From positions 1 through 12,916 of the forward strand of contig JALFLX010000088.1 in NCBI GenBank assembly GCA_022774485.1: a stretch of 12,916 nucleotides of DNA, written 5' to 3'. Position numbers and translations under genes: made by a program. Shown here in pieces: positions 1 through 7,258 of this stretch. Within the stretch, counting starts at the first letter, position 1. Every line of letters starts with the position of its first letter. Under the pieces are notes generated by a model that was given only the letters and a program-made list of their open reading frames with translations, was not told the origin of the DNA and did no database searches. The DNA is from Bacilli bacterium. Its GTDB lineage: Bacteria > Bacillota_I > Bacilli_A > RFN20 > CAG-288.

Positions 1-2
1 AA

Positions 3-31
3 ATTATAATAAGGTGAAGTTATTCTGTCAA
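3..31 (-). promoter_or_regulatory. Full-consensus sigma-A promoter firing leftward
   Basis: Read on the minus strand, TTGACA (plus positions 31 to 26) is followed by exactly 17 bases and then TATAAT (8 to 3). Both hexamers are perfect vegetative sigma-factor consensus with optimal spacing. Just upstream of the -35 box, at plus positions 33-48, lies a run of T then A, which resembles an UP element. Transcription would begin just beyond the left end of the window, so the gene served is not visible. A perfect promoter with an A/T-rich upstream tract suggests a highly expressed divergent gene, possibly a stable RNA; that part is inference. Confidence 0.8.
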
Positions 32-205
32 TTGTTTTTTTAAAAAAATGTGTCCGGATTCAGCGATTTTCTTTCTTAGCTCAGTTCTTTCACTATTATT
101 GATGTTCTATTTTTCTCAAATGTTCGCATATTACGAAGCAAATAGGTGAACGTAACACGCAAAATATGCACATTTTTATAAAAAACGCCTTAATTTTGCA
201 AAAAA
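32..205. other. Intergenic region upstream of the atp operon
   Basis: This is an A/T-rich stretch with no credible gene. It should contain the atp operon promoter, but no plus-strand site has two good boxes. An imperfect dyad, TTCG-N7-CGAA, lies at 123-137. A longer-range inverted repeat pairs GCATATT at 126-132 with AATATGC at 163-169. Either could be an operator or chance in A/T-rich DNA. No terminator-like hairpin was seen. Confidence 0.5.
177..182 (+). promoter_or_regulatory. Possible -10 box for the atp operon
   Basis: TATAAA matches five of six positions of the -10 consensus and would start transcription near 189. The best -35 candidate, GTAACA at 152-157, needs a 19-base spacer, which is long. 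It is the best plus-strand candidate found upstream of the operon, but it is weak and unproven. Confidence 0.2.
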
Positions 206-658
206 GTGAGAAAAATAGAAATATTTAGCCGAAAACAGTTCGATTGTGGTATATTTCTTATTGTGAAAAGCTTATCGAAAAGATTCTTTCTTTACCTTAT
301 TATTATCGTCACTTCATTCCTGCTTGTCGGGGTTGCATTGCTTTGCTTCTCATTGTTGAAAGAGAGCATTTTTGCGTTCTTACCGATTCCTTTCTGCGCA
401 GTGGCTTTTTTCACGTTCCAGTTCCCGAAAAATCCTGTGAATAACACGGTGGGTCTTGTCTTAGCAAATGTGCTTAGATTCCTTTCTGTTCTCCTTGCGA
501 TTCTAATCCCGGTTCTCATCTGGAAGTTTGTTCAAGAGTTTCAAGCAATCAGCCCTGCTTGGATTTTCCTCTCTGCAGGCGAAACTTTAGTAACATATAT
601 CAGTGCAATCATATATACTTATATCGATGCAAAGAAGGAAGATGGTGAGGTGAAATGA
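206..658 (+). CDS. atpI: AtpI-like small membrane protein at the head of the atp operon
   Basis: This is a 150-residue hydrophobic protein with about four membrane segments, near residues 27-50, 53-71, 82-108 and 116-140, and a short charged C-terminus. In bacterial atp operons the first gene, before atpB, usually encodes AtpI, a poorly conserved four-helix protein linked to c-ring assembly and ion handling. The assignment rests on position and topology; the sequence itself is not strongly diagnostic. The start is uncertain. GTG at 206 is the first start after an in-frame stop but has no Shine-Dalgarno sequence. GTG at 263 would give 131 residues beginning just before the first helix and also lacks one. 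The TGA stop overlaps the start region of atpB, so the two are probably translationally coupled. Confidence 0.6.
   Translation: MRKIEIFSRKQFDCGIFLIVKSLSKRFFLYLIIIVTSFLLVGVALLCFSLLKESIFAFLPIPFCAVAFFTFQFPKNPVNNTVGLVLANVLRFLSVLLAILIPVLIWKFVQEFQAISPAWIFLSAGETLVTYISAIIYTYIDAKKEDGEVK
646..651 (+). promoter_or_regulatory. Ribosome binding site deciding the atpB start
   Basis: GAGGTG sits inside the end of the preceding gene. Two adjacent ATG codons follow, at 655 and 658. The site is three bases from the first and six from the second, so the second is the better spaced start. Confidence 0.5.
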
Positions 659-1518
659 TGTTCGTTCTCTCTGATGGAATCAACTTCGATAACGTGTTGA
701 ACCCGAACTTCTTAAAGATGATCTCCCCGGAGTTTGTCACCAGTTTGATTGTGATGCTTGCAATCATCATCTTTTCTTTGGTTGTTTATTTTAAGCAAAA
801 GAATTTAGACCCTCTTGAAAAGCCCAAGGGGATTGTCAATATCGCAGAGTTTATCGTGGAATTTGGTGATCGCCAGGTCTCTGAACTGATGGGCTGCCCG
901 AAGTATTTTTCAAACTTTGGCGGCTATGTGATTCCGTTGGCTTTGTATATCTTCTTAGGATTCTTCATCGGTATGATGGGTATTCCTAATGTTATTGTCT
1001 TAGGTCCTGCATCTGAGGGCTATATCATGAATGAGACGACACAGTTTACTGCCCTCCCGTCTCCTTTTACAAATCTGACGTTCACATTATTAATCGGATT
1101 AATCACAGTGGTTATGATTGAAATCACTAAGATGAGAACAAACCGCTGGGGATATTTCAAACAATTTGTCAATTCGTTCCCGCCGCTTCTTCCTCTTCTC
1201 ACAAACTTTGTCCCGATGTTGTCGTTAGGAATCCGTCTCTTCGGAAACGCCTTTGCCGGTTTCTGTATCATGACGCTTCTCTATCAGATGTTCAACGCTT
1301 TGTTGAACGGCTTCGCATTAGCTCTCGCTCCGGTGATCATGCCTGTCTTCCACGCTTACTTCGACTTGTTCAGCGGCTTTATACAAACGATTGTCTTCGT
1401 GATGATCACCATGATGGATATTGCACAAGAGGCACCGGAAATGGAGACACAGGAAGCGTTGGTTAAAGCGGTTGATATGAAAGCTGCAGTTGAGATGAAT
1501 GCCAAACAAATGAAATAA
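658..1518 (+). CDS. atpB: F-type ATP synthase subunit a (Fo)
   Basis: Subunit a is the membrane stator that forms the two ion half-channels against the c ring. The protein has several hydrophobic helices. Its diagnostic C-terminal half contains RLFGN, whose Arg193 matches the essential stator arginine (E. coli aArg210). A later FDLFSGFIQ segment places Gln243 at the position of E. coli aGln252 and Asp236 at that of aHis245. Length (286 residues from this start) is normal for the family. The ATG at 658 is chosen over the adjacent ATG at 655 because it is better spaced from GAGGTG at 646-651. It is followed after 15 bases by atpE. The hydrophilic N-terminal segment and the loop near residues 110-140 are not distinctive. 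Confidence 0.96.
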   Translation: MFVLSDGINFDNVLNPNFLKMISPEFVTSLIVMLAIIIFSLVVYFKQKNLDPLEKPKGIVNIAEFIVEFGDRQVSELMGCPKYFSNFGGYVIPLALYIFLGFFIGMMGIPNVIVLGPASEGYIMNETTQFTALPSPFTNLTFTLLIGLITVVMIEITKMRTNRWGYFKQFVNSFPPLLPLLTNFVPMLSLGIRLFGNAFAGFCIMTLLYQMFNALLNGFALALAPVIMPVFHAYFDLFSGFIQTIVFVMITMMDIAQEAPEMETQEALVKAVDMKAAVEMNAKQMK

Positions 1519-1533
1519 AAGGAGGCTTATTTT

Positions 1534-1806
1534 ATGAATTTCTTACAGTCTGTTGTCACACTGGTTGAGGGAGTCGGCGGATTCTACATCGGTATCGGCT
1601 TAATCTTATTGGGCATGGGTTTTTCCTCTATCGCAGAAGGTCTTGTTTGCGCCGCTGCTCTTAAAGGTATGAGCCGCAATCCGGAAGCGACTTCTAAGCT
1701 CCGCTCTTCGATGATCTTAGGCGTTTCTCTTTGCGAGACTGTCGCTATTTACGGTCTTGTCTTAGCGATTCTTTTGATTTTCGTCAAGAACCCTGGTTCT
1801 TTCTAA
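1534..1806 (+). CDS. atpE: F-type ATP synthase subunit c (Fo rotor ring)
   Basis: The protein is a 90-residue helical hairpin. Helix 1 spans roughly residues 15-43, the polar loop RNPEA is at 48-52, and helix 2 spans about 58-84. The ion-carrying carboxylate is Glu68 in helix 2 (CETVAIYG). Aligning on the loop arginine, Glu35 in helix 1 falls where the sodium-binding Gln32 of Ilyobacter tartaricus lies; Thr69 and Tyr73 match its Ser66 and Tyr70. Glu35 and Glu68 are 33 residues apart, as Gln32 and Glu65 are in Ilyobacter. A helix-1 glutamate plus a helix-2 glutamate is the two-carboxylate motif described for the sodium-driven Fusobacterium nucleatum ring. Na+ coupling is therefore plausible but inferred. 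A strong AAGGAGG at 1519-1525 suits the high stoichiometry of this subunit. Confidence 0.97.
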   Translation: MNFLQSVVTLVEGVGGFYIGIGLILLGMGFSSIAEGLVCAAALKGMSRNPEATSKLRSSMILGVSLCETVAIYGLVLAILLIFVKNPGSF

Positions 1807-1818
1807 ACAGAGGTTCCA

Positions 1819-2436
1819 ATGAAGAAGACAAAGCGATGGCTTGCTTCTTTATCGCTTTTGGGCCTTTTGGCGTTGACCTCTTGTGACGCGGAACAGGCTG
1901 CGGATAACATCTCTGAATCCGTAGAGGGAACAGTCGCTAATGTTCTCCCCAATCTCTATGTCGCTCTTGCTCAGCTCGGCGCGTTTTTGGTGATGGTTTT
2001 CATCTTTTTCAAATTCGCGTATAAACCGATAAAAGCGAGAATTTTAGCACGCTCTCAGCACATTGAAGATAACATCTCTGAGGCGATGCAGAAAAAGAGA
2101 GAGGCGGATTTGCAGTTAGAGGATGCCAAAGCTAAGCTGAATGAAGCAAAGGACAAAGCCAATGTCATCGTCGCCAACGCTTCAAAAGAAGCGGAGGTCT
2201 CCGCGCAAAAGATCTTAGATCACGCCGCTAGTCAGGCAGAGGAAATCCGCAAGCAGGGTGAAAAAGATGCGGAAGAGATCAAGCGCGAAGTAGATCGGAA
2301 AGCCCACGATGAGATTGTTACCACAGCGATTGAAGCCTCTAAGGAAATCTTAGGGCGTGAAGTGAGCAGAGAAGACAACGAGAAGGTTGTCAATGCGTTT
2401 TTAGAGAAGATGAAAGAGGATCATAGCGAAGAATGA
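1819..2436 (+). CDS. atpF: F-type ATP synthase subunit b, predicted lipoprotein
   Basis: Subunit b is the peripheral stalk joining Fo to the F1 head through delta. The 205-residue protein starts with a lipoprotein signal: positive residues (KKTKR), a hydrophobic core, and the lipobox L-T-S-C with Cys22 as the lipidation site. A second hydrophobic segment at about 45-67 is the usual b-subunit membrane anchor. A long charged heptad-like helix, about 72-175 and rich in Glu, Lys and Ala, is the dimeric stalk. Most bacterial b subunits of about 160-175 residues lack a signal peptide. A lipoprotein-type N-terminus is known in mycoplasma AtpF, so this trait points to a related lineage. AGAGG at 1808-1812 sits six bases before the ATG. 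The last codons overlap the start of atpH. Confidence 0.95.
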   Translation: MKKTKRWLASLSLLGLLALTSCDAEQAADNISESVEGTVANVLPNLYVALAQLGAFLVMVFIFFKFAYKPIKARILARSQHIEDNISEAMQKKREADLQLEDAKAKLNEAKDKANVIVANASKEAEVSAQKILDHAASQAEEIRKQGEKDAEEIKREVDRKAHDEIVTTAIEASKEILGREVSREDNEKVVNAFLEKMKEDHSEE

Positions 2437-2972
2437 TCAGCAAGAGTCTATTGAAAAGCTATGCGACAGCTCTTTACTCTGTCGCAAAAGAATCCGATCG
2501 GGTAGAAGAGGTCAAACAAGATCTCTCTTTCCTGTGTGCGCTTTTCTCTAGGGACCCTGAATTTGTGAAGTTCCTCTCTAGCCCGATGATCACGAAGGTG
2601 GAGAAAGATGAGATGCTTGAGAAGACATTAAAAGACCAAATCAATGTCTGCTCTTATTCTTTTCTCCAAGTGTTGATCAAAAGGAAGAATGTCTCCTATC
2701 TTCCTAAGATCAGCGAGCAGTATGGACACTGTTACAACCGTGAACACGGAATCTTAGAGGGAAGGGTTTATACCCCATTTCCACTTGAGGAGAATACCTT
2801 GAAGAAATTAGAGGATATCTTCTCAGAAAAATACGATAAGAAAGTCACATTCAAAGTGATACTCGATAAGCGTGTCTTAGCCGGTATGAAAGTCTATGTC
2901 GATGACACTTTGTACGATTATTCCGTCGATACGAAACTCAATCAGGTCCGAGACAAGGTCCTGAAGCGTTGA
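2433..2972 (+). CDS. atpH: F-type ATP synthase subunit delta (F1)
   Basis: Delta caps the F1 head and ties it to the b stalk. At 179 residues it has the family's normal length. The N-terminal helical bundle (about 1-105) includes a YATALYSVAKE-type first helix (from residue 10) and the FLSSPMI segment (47-53) typical of delta/OSCP. The C-terminal portion (LAGMKVYVDD at 149-158, then DYSV and a final basic helix) matches the conserved end, where most members read GG-x-x-x-x-x-x-D. The gene lies between atpF and atpA as expected. Its ATG overlaps the atpF stop by four bases, and with only AGAGGA at 2415-2420, twelve bases upstream, translation is probably coupled to atpF. Confidence 0.94.
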   Translation: MISKSLLKSYATALYSVAKESDRVEEVKQDLSFLCALFSRDPEFVKFLSSPMITKVEKDEMLEKTLKDQINVCSYSFLQVLIKRKNVSYLPKISEQYGHCYNREHGILEGRVYTPFPLEENTLKKLEDIFSEKYDKKVTFKVILDKRVLAGMKVYVDDTLYDYSVDTKLNQVRDKVLKR

Positions 2973-2975
2973 GGG

Positions 2976-2982
2976 AAAGGAG
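2976..2982 (+). promoter_or_regulatory. Ribosome binding site deciding the atpA start
   Basis: AAAGGAG precedes two consecutive ATG codons at 2986 and 2989. Spacing is three bases to the first and six to the second, favouring the second. The two choices differ by one methionine. Confidence 0.5.
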
Positions 2983-2988
2983 CAGATG

Positions 2989-4485
2989 ATGCAAGATATT
3001 GAAGCGATCAGCAATCTCATCAAAAAAGAGATTCGTTCTTATGAAGATAAAATCCAGACCAACGATGTCGGCACTGTCGTCTCAGTCGGAGATGGTATCG
3101 CCACTATTTACGGTTTGGACAAAGCGATGTATGGCGAGCTTCTCTCGTTCCCTCACAATGTCTACGGCATGGTCATGAACCTCAATGAGGATTCTGTCGG
3201 CTGTGTTCTCTTAGGAAAAGACACTGAGATTTTTGAAGGAGATCCTGTCCACCTCACGGGAAAGGTTGTCTCTGTCCCAGTCGGTGATGCTCTTTTAGGA
3301 AGAGTTGTCAACGCGTTAGGCGAGCCGATCGATGGAAATGGACCGGTTGAAGCTTCTTCCACTGCGCCGATTGAATCTCCGGCTCCGAGCATCATGATGA
3401 GAAAGAGTGTCTGCCAGCCTCTTGAGACCGGTATCAAGGCAATCGACTCTATGATTCCGATCGGAAAGGGTCAAAGAGAATTGATCATCGGCGACCGTCA
3501 AACTGGTAAAACCGCTTTAGTTATTGATACCATCATCAACCAGAAAGGAAAAGATGTTATCTGTGTTTACTGCGCTATCGGTCAAAAAAATTCCACAATC
3601 GCTCAGATTGTTACAAAATTAAAAGATTATGGTGCGATGGATTACACAGTCATCGTTAATGCCTCCGCAAGTGAAACTGCTCCGATGCTCTATGTCGCTC
3701 CTTATGCAGCGACTAGCATGGCTGAATATTGGATGAAGCAAGGCAAAGATGTCTTGATTGTCTATGATGATTTATCTAAACACGCCGTCAGCTATCGCGC
3801 GCTCTCTTTGCTTTTGAAGAGAAGTCCGGGAAGAGAAGCGTATCCTGGTGATATTTTCTATCTCCACTCTAGATTGTTAGAGAGAGCTTGTAAGCTTTCA
3901 GATGAATACGGAGGTGGTTCGATCACTGCGCTTCCGATTGTCGAGACACAAGCGGGTGACATCTCCGCTTATATTCCGACCAATGTCATCTCTATCACGG
4001 ATGGTCAGATTTTCTTAACTACTGACTTATTTAACGCTGGTCAAAGACCGGCTGTTGATAGCGGCCTTTCTGTCAGCCGTGTCGGCTCTTCTGCACAGAT
4101 TAAAGCGATGAAGAAAGTCGCTTCTTCTTTGAAGATTGAGCTTGCAAACTACAATGAAATGCTCGACTTCTCCCGTTTCGGTTCTGATTTGGATGACACC
4201 ACGAAGAGCATCCTCCGTCACGGCGCTGTCCTGATGGAAGTTTTGAAGCAAAAACAGTATTCTCCTCTGAGTATGGAGGATGAAGTTATCGATATTTATG
4301 TCGCTCAGTCAAAAGCTCTCGATGAGATCAATCCGAATGAGATCAATGCTTCCTTAGAGAGAATTAGACAGAATATCGCTGCAAATCACAAAGAGGTCTA
4401 CACCGCGATAAAAGAGACAAAGCTCTTGAGCGATGAGACAAAGAGCTTGATTGACACTGCTGTCAGTGAGGTGTTGAAAGGATAA
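2989..4485 (+). CDS. atpA: F-type ATP synthase subunit alpha (F1)
   Basis: Alpha forms the non-catalytic nucleotide sites of the alpha3-beta3 head and supplies an arginine to each catalytic site. The 498-residue protein has an N-terminal beta-barrel (to about 90), the Walker A motif GDRQTGKT at 168-175 typical of alpha rather than beta, a Walker B strand VLIVYDD (255-261), and the SVSRVG segment whose Arg364 corresponds to the catalytic-site arginine finger (E. coli alphaArg376). FGSDLD near 397-402 opens the C-terminal helical domain. Length and motif order are standard. The start at 2989 is preferred over 2986 because of its spacing from AAAGGAG at 2976-2982. Five bases separate it from atpG. 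Confidence 0.98.
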   Translation: MQDIEAISNLIKKEIRSYEDKIQTNDVGTVVSVGDGIATIYGLDKAMYGELLSFPHNVYGMVMNLNEDSVGCVLLGKDTEIFEGDPVHLTGKVVSVPVGDALLGRVVNALGEPIDGNGPVEASSTAPIESPAPSIMMRKSVCQPLETGIKAIDSMIPIGKGQRELIIGDRQTGKTALVIDTIINQKGKDVICVYCAIGQKNSTIAQIVTKLKDYGAMDYTVIVNASASETAPMLYVAPYAATSMAEYWMKQGKDVLIVYDDLSKHAVSYRALSLLLKRSPGREAYPGDIFYLHSRLLERACKLSDEYGGGSITALPIVETQAGDISAYIPTNVISITDGQIFLTTDLFNAGQRPAVDSGLSVSRVGSSAQIKAMKKVASSLKIELANYNEMLDFSRFGSDLDDTTKSILRHGAVLMEVLKQKQYSPLSMEDEVIDIYVAQSKALDEINPNEINASLERIRQNIAANHKEVYTAIKETKLLSDETKSLIDTAVSEVLKG

Positions 4486-4490
4486 TTGTC

Positions 4491-5369
4491 ATGGCAGAAT
4501 CTCTCATCAATACCAAGCGCAGAATCAACACCATCAAATCCACTGAAAAGATTACAAAAGCGATGAAGCTTGTCGCTTCGGTCAAATTCCAGCGCTGGAG
4601 AAAGTATTATCAAGAGAATCTCCCTTATTATCAGGGGATGAAGAACACTGCTGCAAAAGCGATTGCAGGAGCTGGTCTTTCTGTTGCGATGAAGACAGAG
4701 TGTTTCCAAAAGAAAAATGGAGTGAGAGATCTCTATGTGGTCATCACTTCTACTCTCGGCCTCTGCGGTGCTTACAATTATCAGATCTTTAAAGAATTAG
4801 CAGAACATTTCCATCCAGAAGATGAAATGATGTTCATCGGGGAAAAGGGAATGTATCGATATCAAGGAATCATCGAGAAGAGTGATACTAGCTTTGTCTC
4901 TCTCATGGATGAATTCTCCTACTCCAAAGTGAGAAGGCTCCGCCACGAGATTCTTCAGAAATACCGGACAGGGGAATACAAGAATGTCTATCTTGTCTAC
5001 ACTCATTATAAGAACTCTCTCACCTTTATCCCGACCGTAGAGAAAATTTGCCCGCTCTCTTATGAGGACTTCTCCTCTGAAGAAGAGAGCAAAGAACTTG
5101 AACCTGTCAGCGATGTCTCTTATCTAACCTTGTTAGAAGGATTGATTCCTCACTATCTTGATAGTCTCTTATACAACAGGCTGATTGAGAGTGAGGTAAG
5201 CGAAGTTTCCGCGAGACGCAACGCGATGGAATCCGCGACTGACTCTGCGGATAAGATTGTCAAGAAGTTGATGATCACCTACAACAAGACACGTCAGAAT
5301 GCGATCACACAAGAAATCACAGAAGTTGTCGCCGGTGCAACAGCTGGCAAGAAGAAAGAGAATGAATAG
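4491..5369 (+). CDS. atpG: F-type ATP synthase subunit gamma (F1 central shaft)
   Basis: Gamma is the rotating coiled coil that links the c ring to the catalytic head. Both long terminal helices are recognisable. The N-terminal one contains INTKRRINTIKSTEKITKAM, close to the family's near-universal start. The C-terminal one contains ARRNAMESATDSA and ends with QEITEVVAGATAG. The middle is the less conserved Rossmann-like domain, with LYVVITSTLGLCGAYN at about 81-96. The protein has 292 residues including a short lysine-rich tail, within the normal range. AAAGGA at 4477-4482 is eight bases before the ATG. The gene sits between atpA and atpD as usual. Confidence 0.97.
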   Translation: MAESLINTKRRINTIKSTEKITKAMKLVASVKFQRWRKYYQENLPYYQGMKNTAAKAIAGAGLSVAMKTECFQKKNGVRDLYVVITSTLGLCGAYNYQIFKELAEHFHPEDEMMFIGEKGMYRYQGIIEKSDTSFVSLMDEFSYSKVRRLRHEILQKYRTGEYKNVYLVYTHYKNSLTFIPTVEKICPLSYEDFSSEEESKELEPVSDVSYLTLLEGLIPHYLDSLLYNRLIESEVSEVSARRNAMESATDSADKIVKKLMITYNKTRQNAITQEITEVVAGATAGKKKENE

Positions 5370-5380
5370 GAGGTAACGTT

Positions 5381-6796
5381 ATGGAAAACAAAGGGGAAGG
5401 TATCTTAATCCAAGCGATTGGACCAGTTGTCGATGTCCGTTTTGATGAAAATAACATCCCTCCGCTTCTCATGGCTTTAAAAGTCACAACCAATGAAGGA
5501 AAAGAGCTTACCTTAGAAGTACTTCAGCACATCGGAGATGACACCGTCCGCTGCATCGCTATGGGTGCAACAGAAGGAATCCAGAGAGGATTGAAGGTCA
5601 TCAACACTGGGGCTCCGATTCAAGTTCCGGTCGGTCCGGAAGTTTTGGGCCGTATGTTCAACGTTTTAGGACAACCGATCGATGAGGCAGGTGACTTCAC
5701 GCCGAAGCAGACTCATTCCATTTATAACGACCCGCCGAAATTCCAAGAGCAGTCCACCAAAGCGGAGATTTTTGAGACTGGTATCAAAGTCATCGATTTG
5801 CTTTGCCCTTATATCAAAGGTGGTAAGGTCGGCCTTTTCGGTGGTGCCGGTGTCGGAAAGACAGTTTTGATTCAGGAATTGATGAACAACATCGCCATGC
5901 AGAAGCACGGCATCTCTGTCTTTGCCGGTGTTGGTGAGCGCTCTAGAGAAGGAAATGACCTTTACTACGAGATGAAAGAATCCGGTGTTTTATCTAACAC
6001 CGCACTTGTCTTCGGACAGATGAACGAGACTCCTGGTGTCCGTATGAGAGTCGGACTTTCCGGACTTACCATGGCGGAGTATTTCCGCGATGTCACACAT
6101 CAGGATGTTCTTCTCTTCATCGATAATATCTATCGTTTCACTCAAGCAGGTAGCGAAGTTTCTGCTTTGTTAGGACGTATGCCATCTGCTGTCGGTTATC
6201 AGCCGACTTTGGCCACTGAGATGGGTCAGCTTCAGGAGCGTATCGCCTCCACGAAAAACGGCTCCATCACTTCTATCCAGGCAGTTTATGTCCCTGCTGA
6301 TGATTTGACAGACCCTGCTCCAGCCACTACCTTCTCTCACTTAGATGCGAAGACTGTTTTGGATAGAGGCATCGCCGCTTTAGGCCTTTACCCCGCAGTT
6401 GATCCGCTCGCTTCTTCTTCTAACTTCTTGGATCCCAATGTTGTCGGACAAGAGCATTATCAAGTTGCAAGAGAAGTGCAAGAAATTCTTCAGAGATACA
6501 AAGATCTTCAGGATATCATCGCAATTTTAGGTATCGATGAGCTCTCCGAAGAGGATAAATTAGTCGTCAATAGAGCAAGAAGAATTCGTAACTTCTTATC
6601 TCAGCCGTTCTTTGTCGCTGCTAAGTTCAACGGCTTTGATGGAAAGTTTATCAAGATTGAAGATACGGTTTCCTCCTTCAGAAGAATCTTGAACGGAGAA
6701 GGAGATAACCTTCCGGAAGCCGCTTTCACTTATGTCGGAACGTTTGATGATGCGCTTGAAAAAGCGAAGACCTTAACAGGGGAGAACAAGAAGTAA
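5381..6796 (+). CDS. atpD: F-type ATP synthase subunit beta (F1 catalytic)
   Basis: Beta holds the three catalytic sites that make or hydrolyse ATP. The 471-residue protein carries the Walker A motif GGAGVGKT at 154-161 (Lys160). The GERSREG segment contains the catalytic Glu186 and Arg187. The Walker B strand is LLFIDNIYRF, with Asp248; most members read FRF, so Tyr251 is a mild substitution. The C-terminal DELSEED loop at 386-392 is the contact with gamma and the epsilon brake. All expected catalytic residues are present and length is typical. It has the best ribosome binding site in the operon, AGGAGGT at 5368-5374 (overlapping the atpG stop), seven bases before the ATG, with atpC one base downstream. 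Confidence 0.98.
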   Translation: MENKGEGILIQAIGPVVDVRFDENNIPPLLMALKVTTNEGKELTLEVLQHIGDDTVRCIAMGATEGIQRGLKVINTGAPIQVPVGPEVLGRMFNVLGQPIDEAGDFTPKQTHSIYNDPPKFQEQSTKAEIFETGIKVIDLLCPYIKGGKVGLFGGAGVGKTVLIQELMNNIAMQKHGISVFAGVGERSREGNDLYYEMKESGVLSNTALVFGQMNETPGVRMRVGLSGLTMAEYFRDVTHQDVLLFIDNIYRFTQAGSEVSALLGRMPSAVGYQPTLATEMGQLQERIASTKNGSITSIQAVYVPADDLTDPAPATTFSHLDAKTVLDRGIAALGLYPAVDPLASSSNFLDPNVVGQEHYQVAREVQEILQRYKDLQDIIAILGIDELSEEDKLVVNRARRIRNFLSQPFFVAAKFNGFDGKFIKIEDTVSSFRRILNGEGDNLPEAAFTYVGTFDDALEKAKTLTGENKK

Positions 6797-6797
6797 G

Positions 6798-7208
6798 ATG
6801 GCAAACACCATGCAGCTTGAGATTCTCACTCCGGAACACCAATATTACCAAGGGGATGTGAGTTCCTTAACTGTCAAGACTTACGATGGCTACATCACAG
6901 TCTTGCCTCATCATGTGGATTACCTCGGGAATGTGGAAATCTCAAAACTCTCTCTTATCGCGAACAACAAGCACTATGTCTATGCGATCTCTGGCGGGAC
7001 GATTGACATCTCCCAGAGCGAGAATTTGATTCGCCTTTTTGTCTATGCGATTGAATCTCCCGATGAGATTGATTTAGAGCGTGCGATCAGAGCCAAAGAG
7101 AACGCGTCAAAACTTCTTTCTCAAGCTTCTTCAAAACGCGATTCAATCCGCGCTGAGATCAAATTGAAACGTGCGTTAAACCGCATCGACGTGAAGAGTT
7201 CTCATTAG
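6798..7208 (+). CDS. atpC: F-type ATP synthase subunit epsilon (F1)
   Basis: Epsilon connects gamma to the c ring and can inhibit ATP hydrolysis. The 136-residue protein has the usual two parts: an N-terminal beta-sandwich (about 1-88), opening with MQLEILTPEH and containing the YAISGG turn (62-67), then a charged C-terminal helical hairpin (about 92-132). Length is normal. The ATG lies one base past the atpD stop, and the nearest purine-rich site, AGGGGAG at 6778-6784, is 13 bases upstream, so coupling to atpD is likely. It is the last gene of the operon, followed by a terminator. Confidence 0.93.
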   Translation: MANTMQLEILTPEHQYYQGDVSSLTVKTYDGYITVLPHHVDYLGNVEISKLSLIANNKHYVYAISGGTIDISQSENLIRLFVYAIESPDEIDLERAIRAKENASKLLSQASSKRDSIRAEIKLKRALNRIDVKSSH

Positions 7209-7217
7209 CGCTTTCCT

Positions 7218-7242
7218 GACTTACCTCTATGGTAAGTCTTTT
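7218..7242 (+). terminator. Rho-independent terminator of the atp operon
   Basis: GACTTACC at 7218-7225 pairs perfectly with GGTAAGTC at 7231-7238 around the loop TCTAT and is followed by TTTT at 7239-7242. The eight-base-pair stem with a short T tract lies ten bases after the atpC stop. The T tract is short, so some readthrough into the next operon is possible. Confidence 0.8.
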
Positions 7243-7258
7243 CGAAACACGATATAAT
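7230..7258 (+). promoter_or_regulatory. Promoter of the dCMP deaminase-ecf operon
   Basis: A perfect -10 box TATAAT lies at 7253-7258. Seventeen bases upstream is TGGTAA (7230-7235), a poor -35 box matching three of six, which is also the right arm of the atp terminator hairpin. There is no TG extension before the -10 box. Predicted transcription starts near 7264, leaving a leader of about 18 bases that contains GGAGGT at 7270-7275. Confidence 0.6.

Noticed and set aside
5..10. TATAAT on the plus strand as a rightward -10 box
   Set aside because: It is the mirror of the palindrome-like ATTATAAT that forms the minus-strand -10 box. Its plus-strand -35 region would lie outside the window, and it is almost 200 bases from the first gene.
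2..43. Open frame ending in TAA at 41-43, possibly the end of an upstream plus-strand gene
   Set aside because: Only 13 codons are visible, it is very A/T-rich, and it lies inside the consensus divergent promoter and its A/T tract.
1567..1569. Glu12 of the c subunit as a third ion-site carboxylate
   Set aside because: It lies near the N-terminal end of helix 1, far from the mid-membrane site formed by Glu35 and Glu68.
3162..3501. Minus-strand open frames within atpA and similar frames inside other genes
   Set aside because: They lie wholly inside clearly conserved genes, have no ribosome sites or recognisable domains, and are by-products of codon use.
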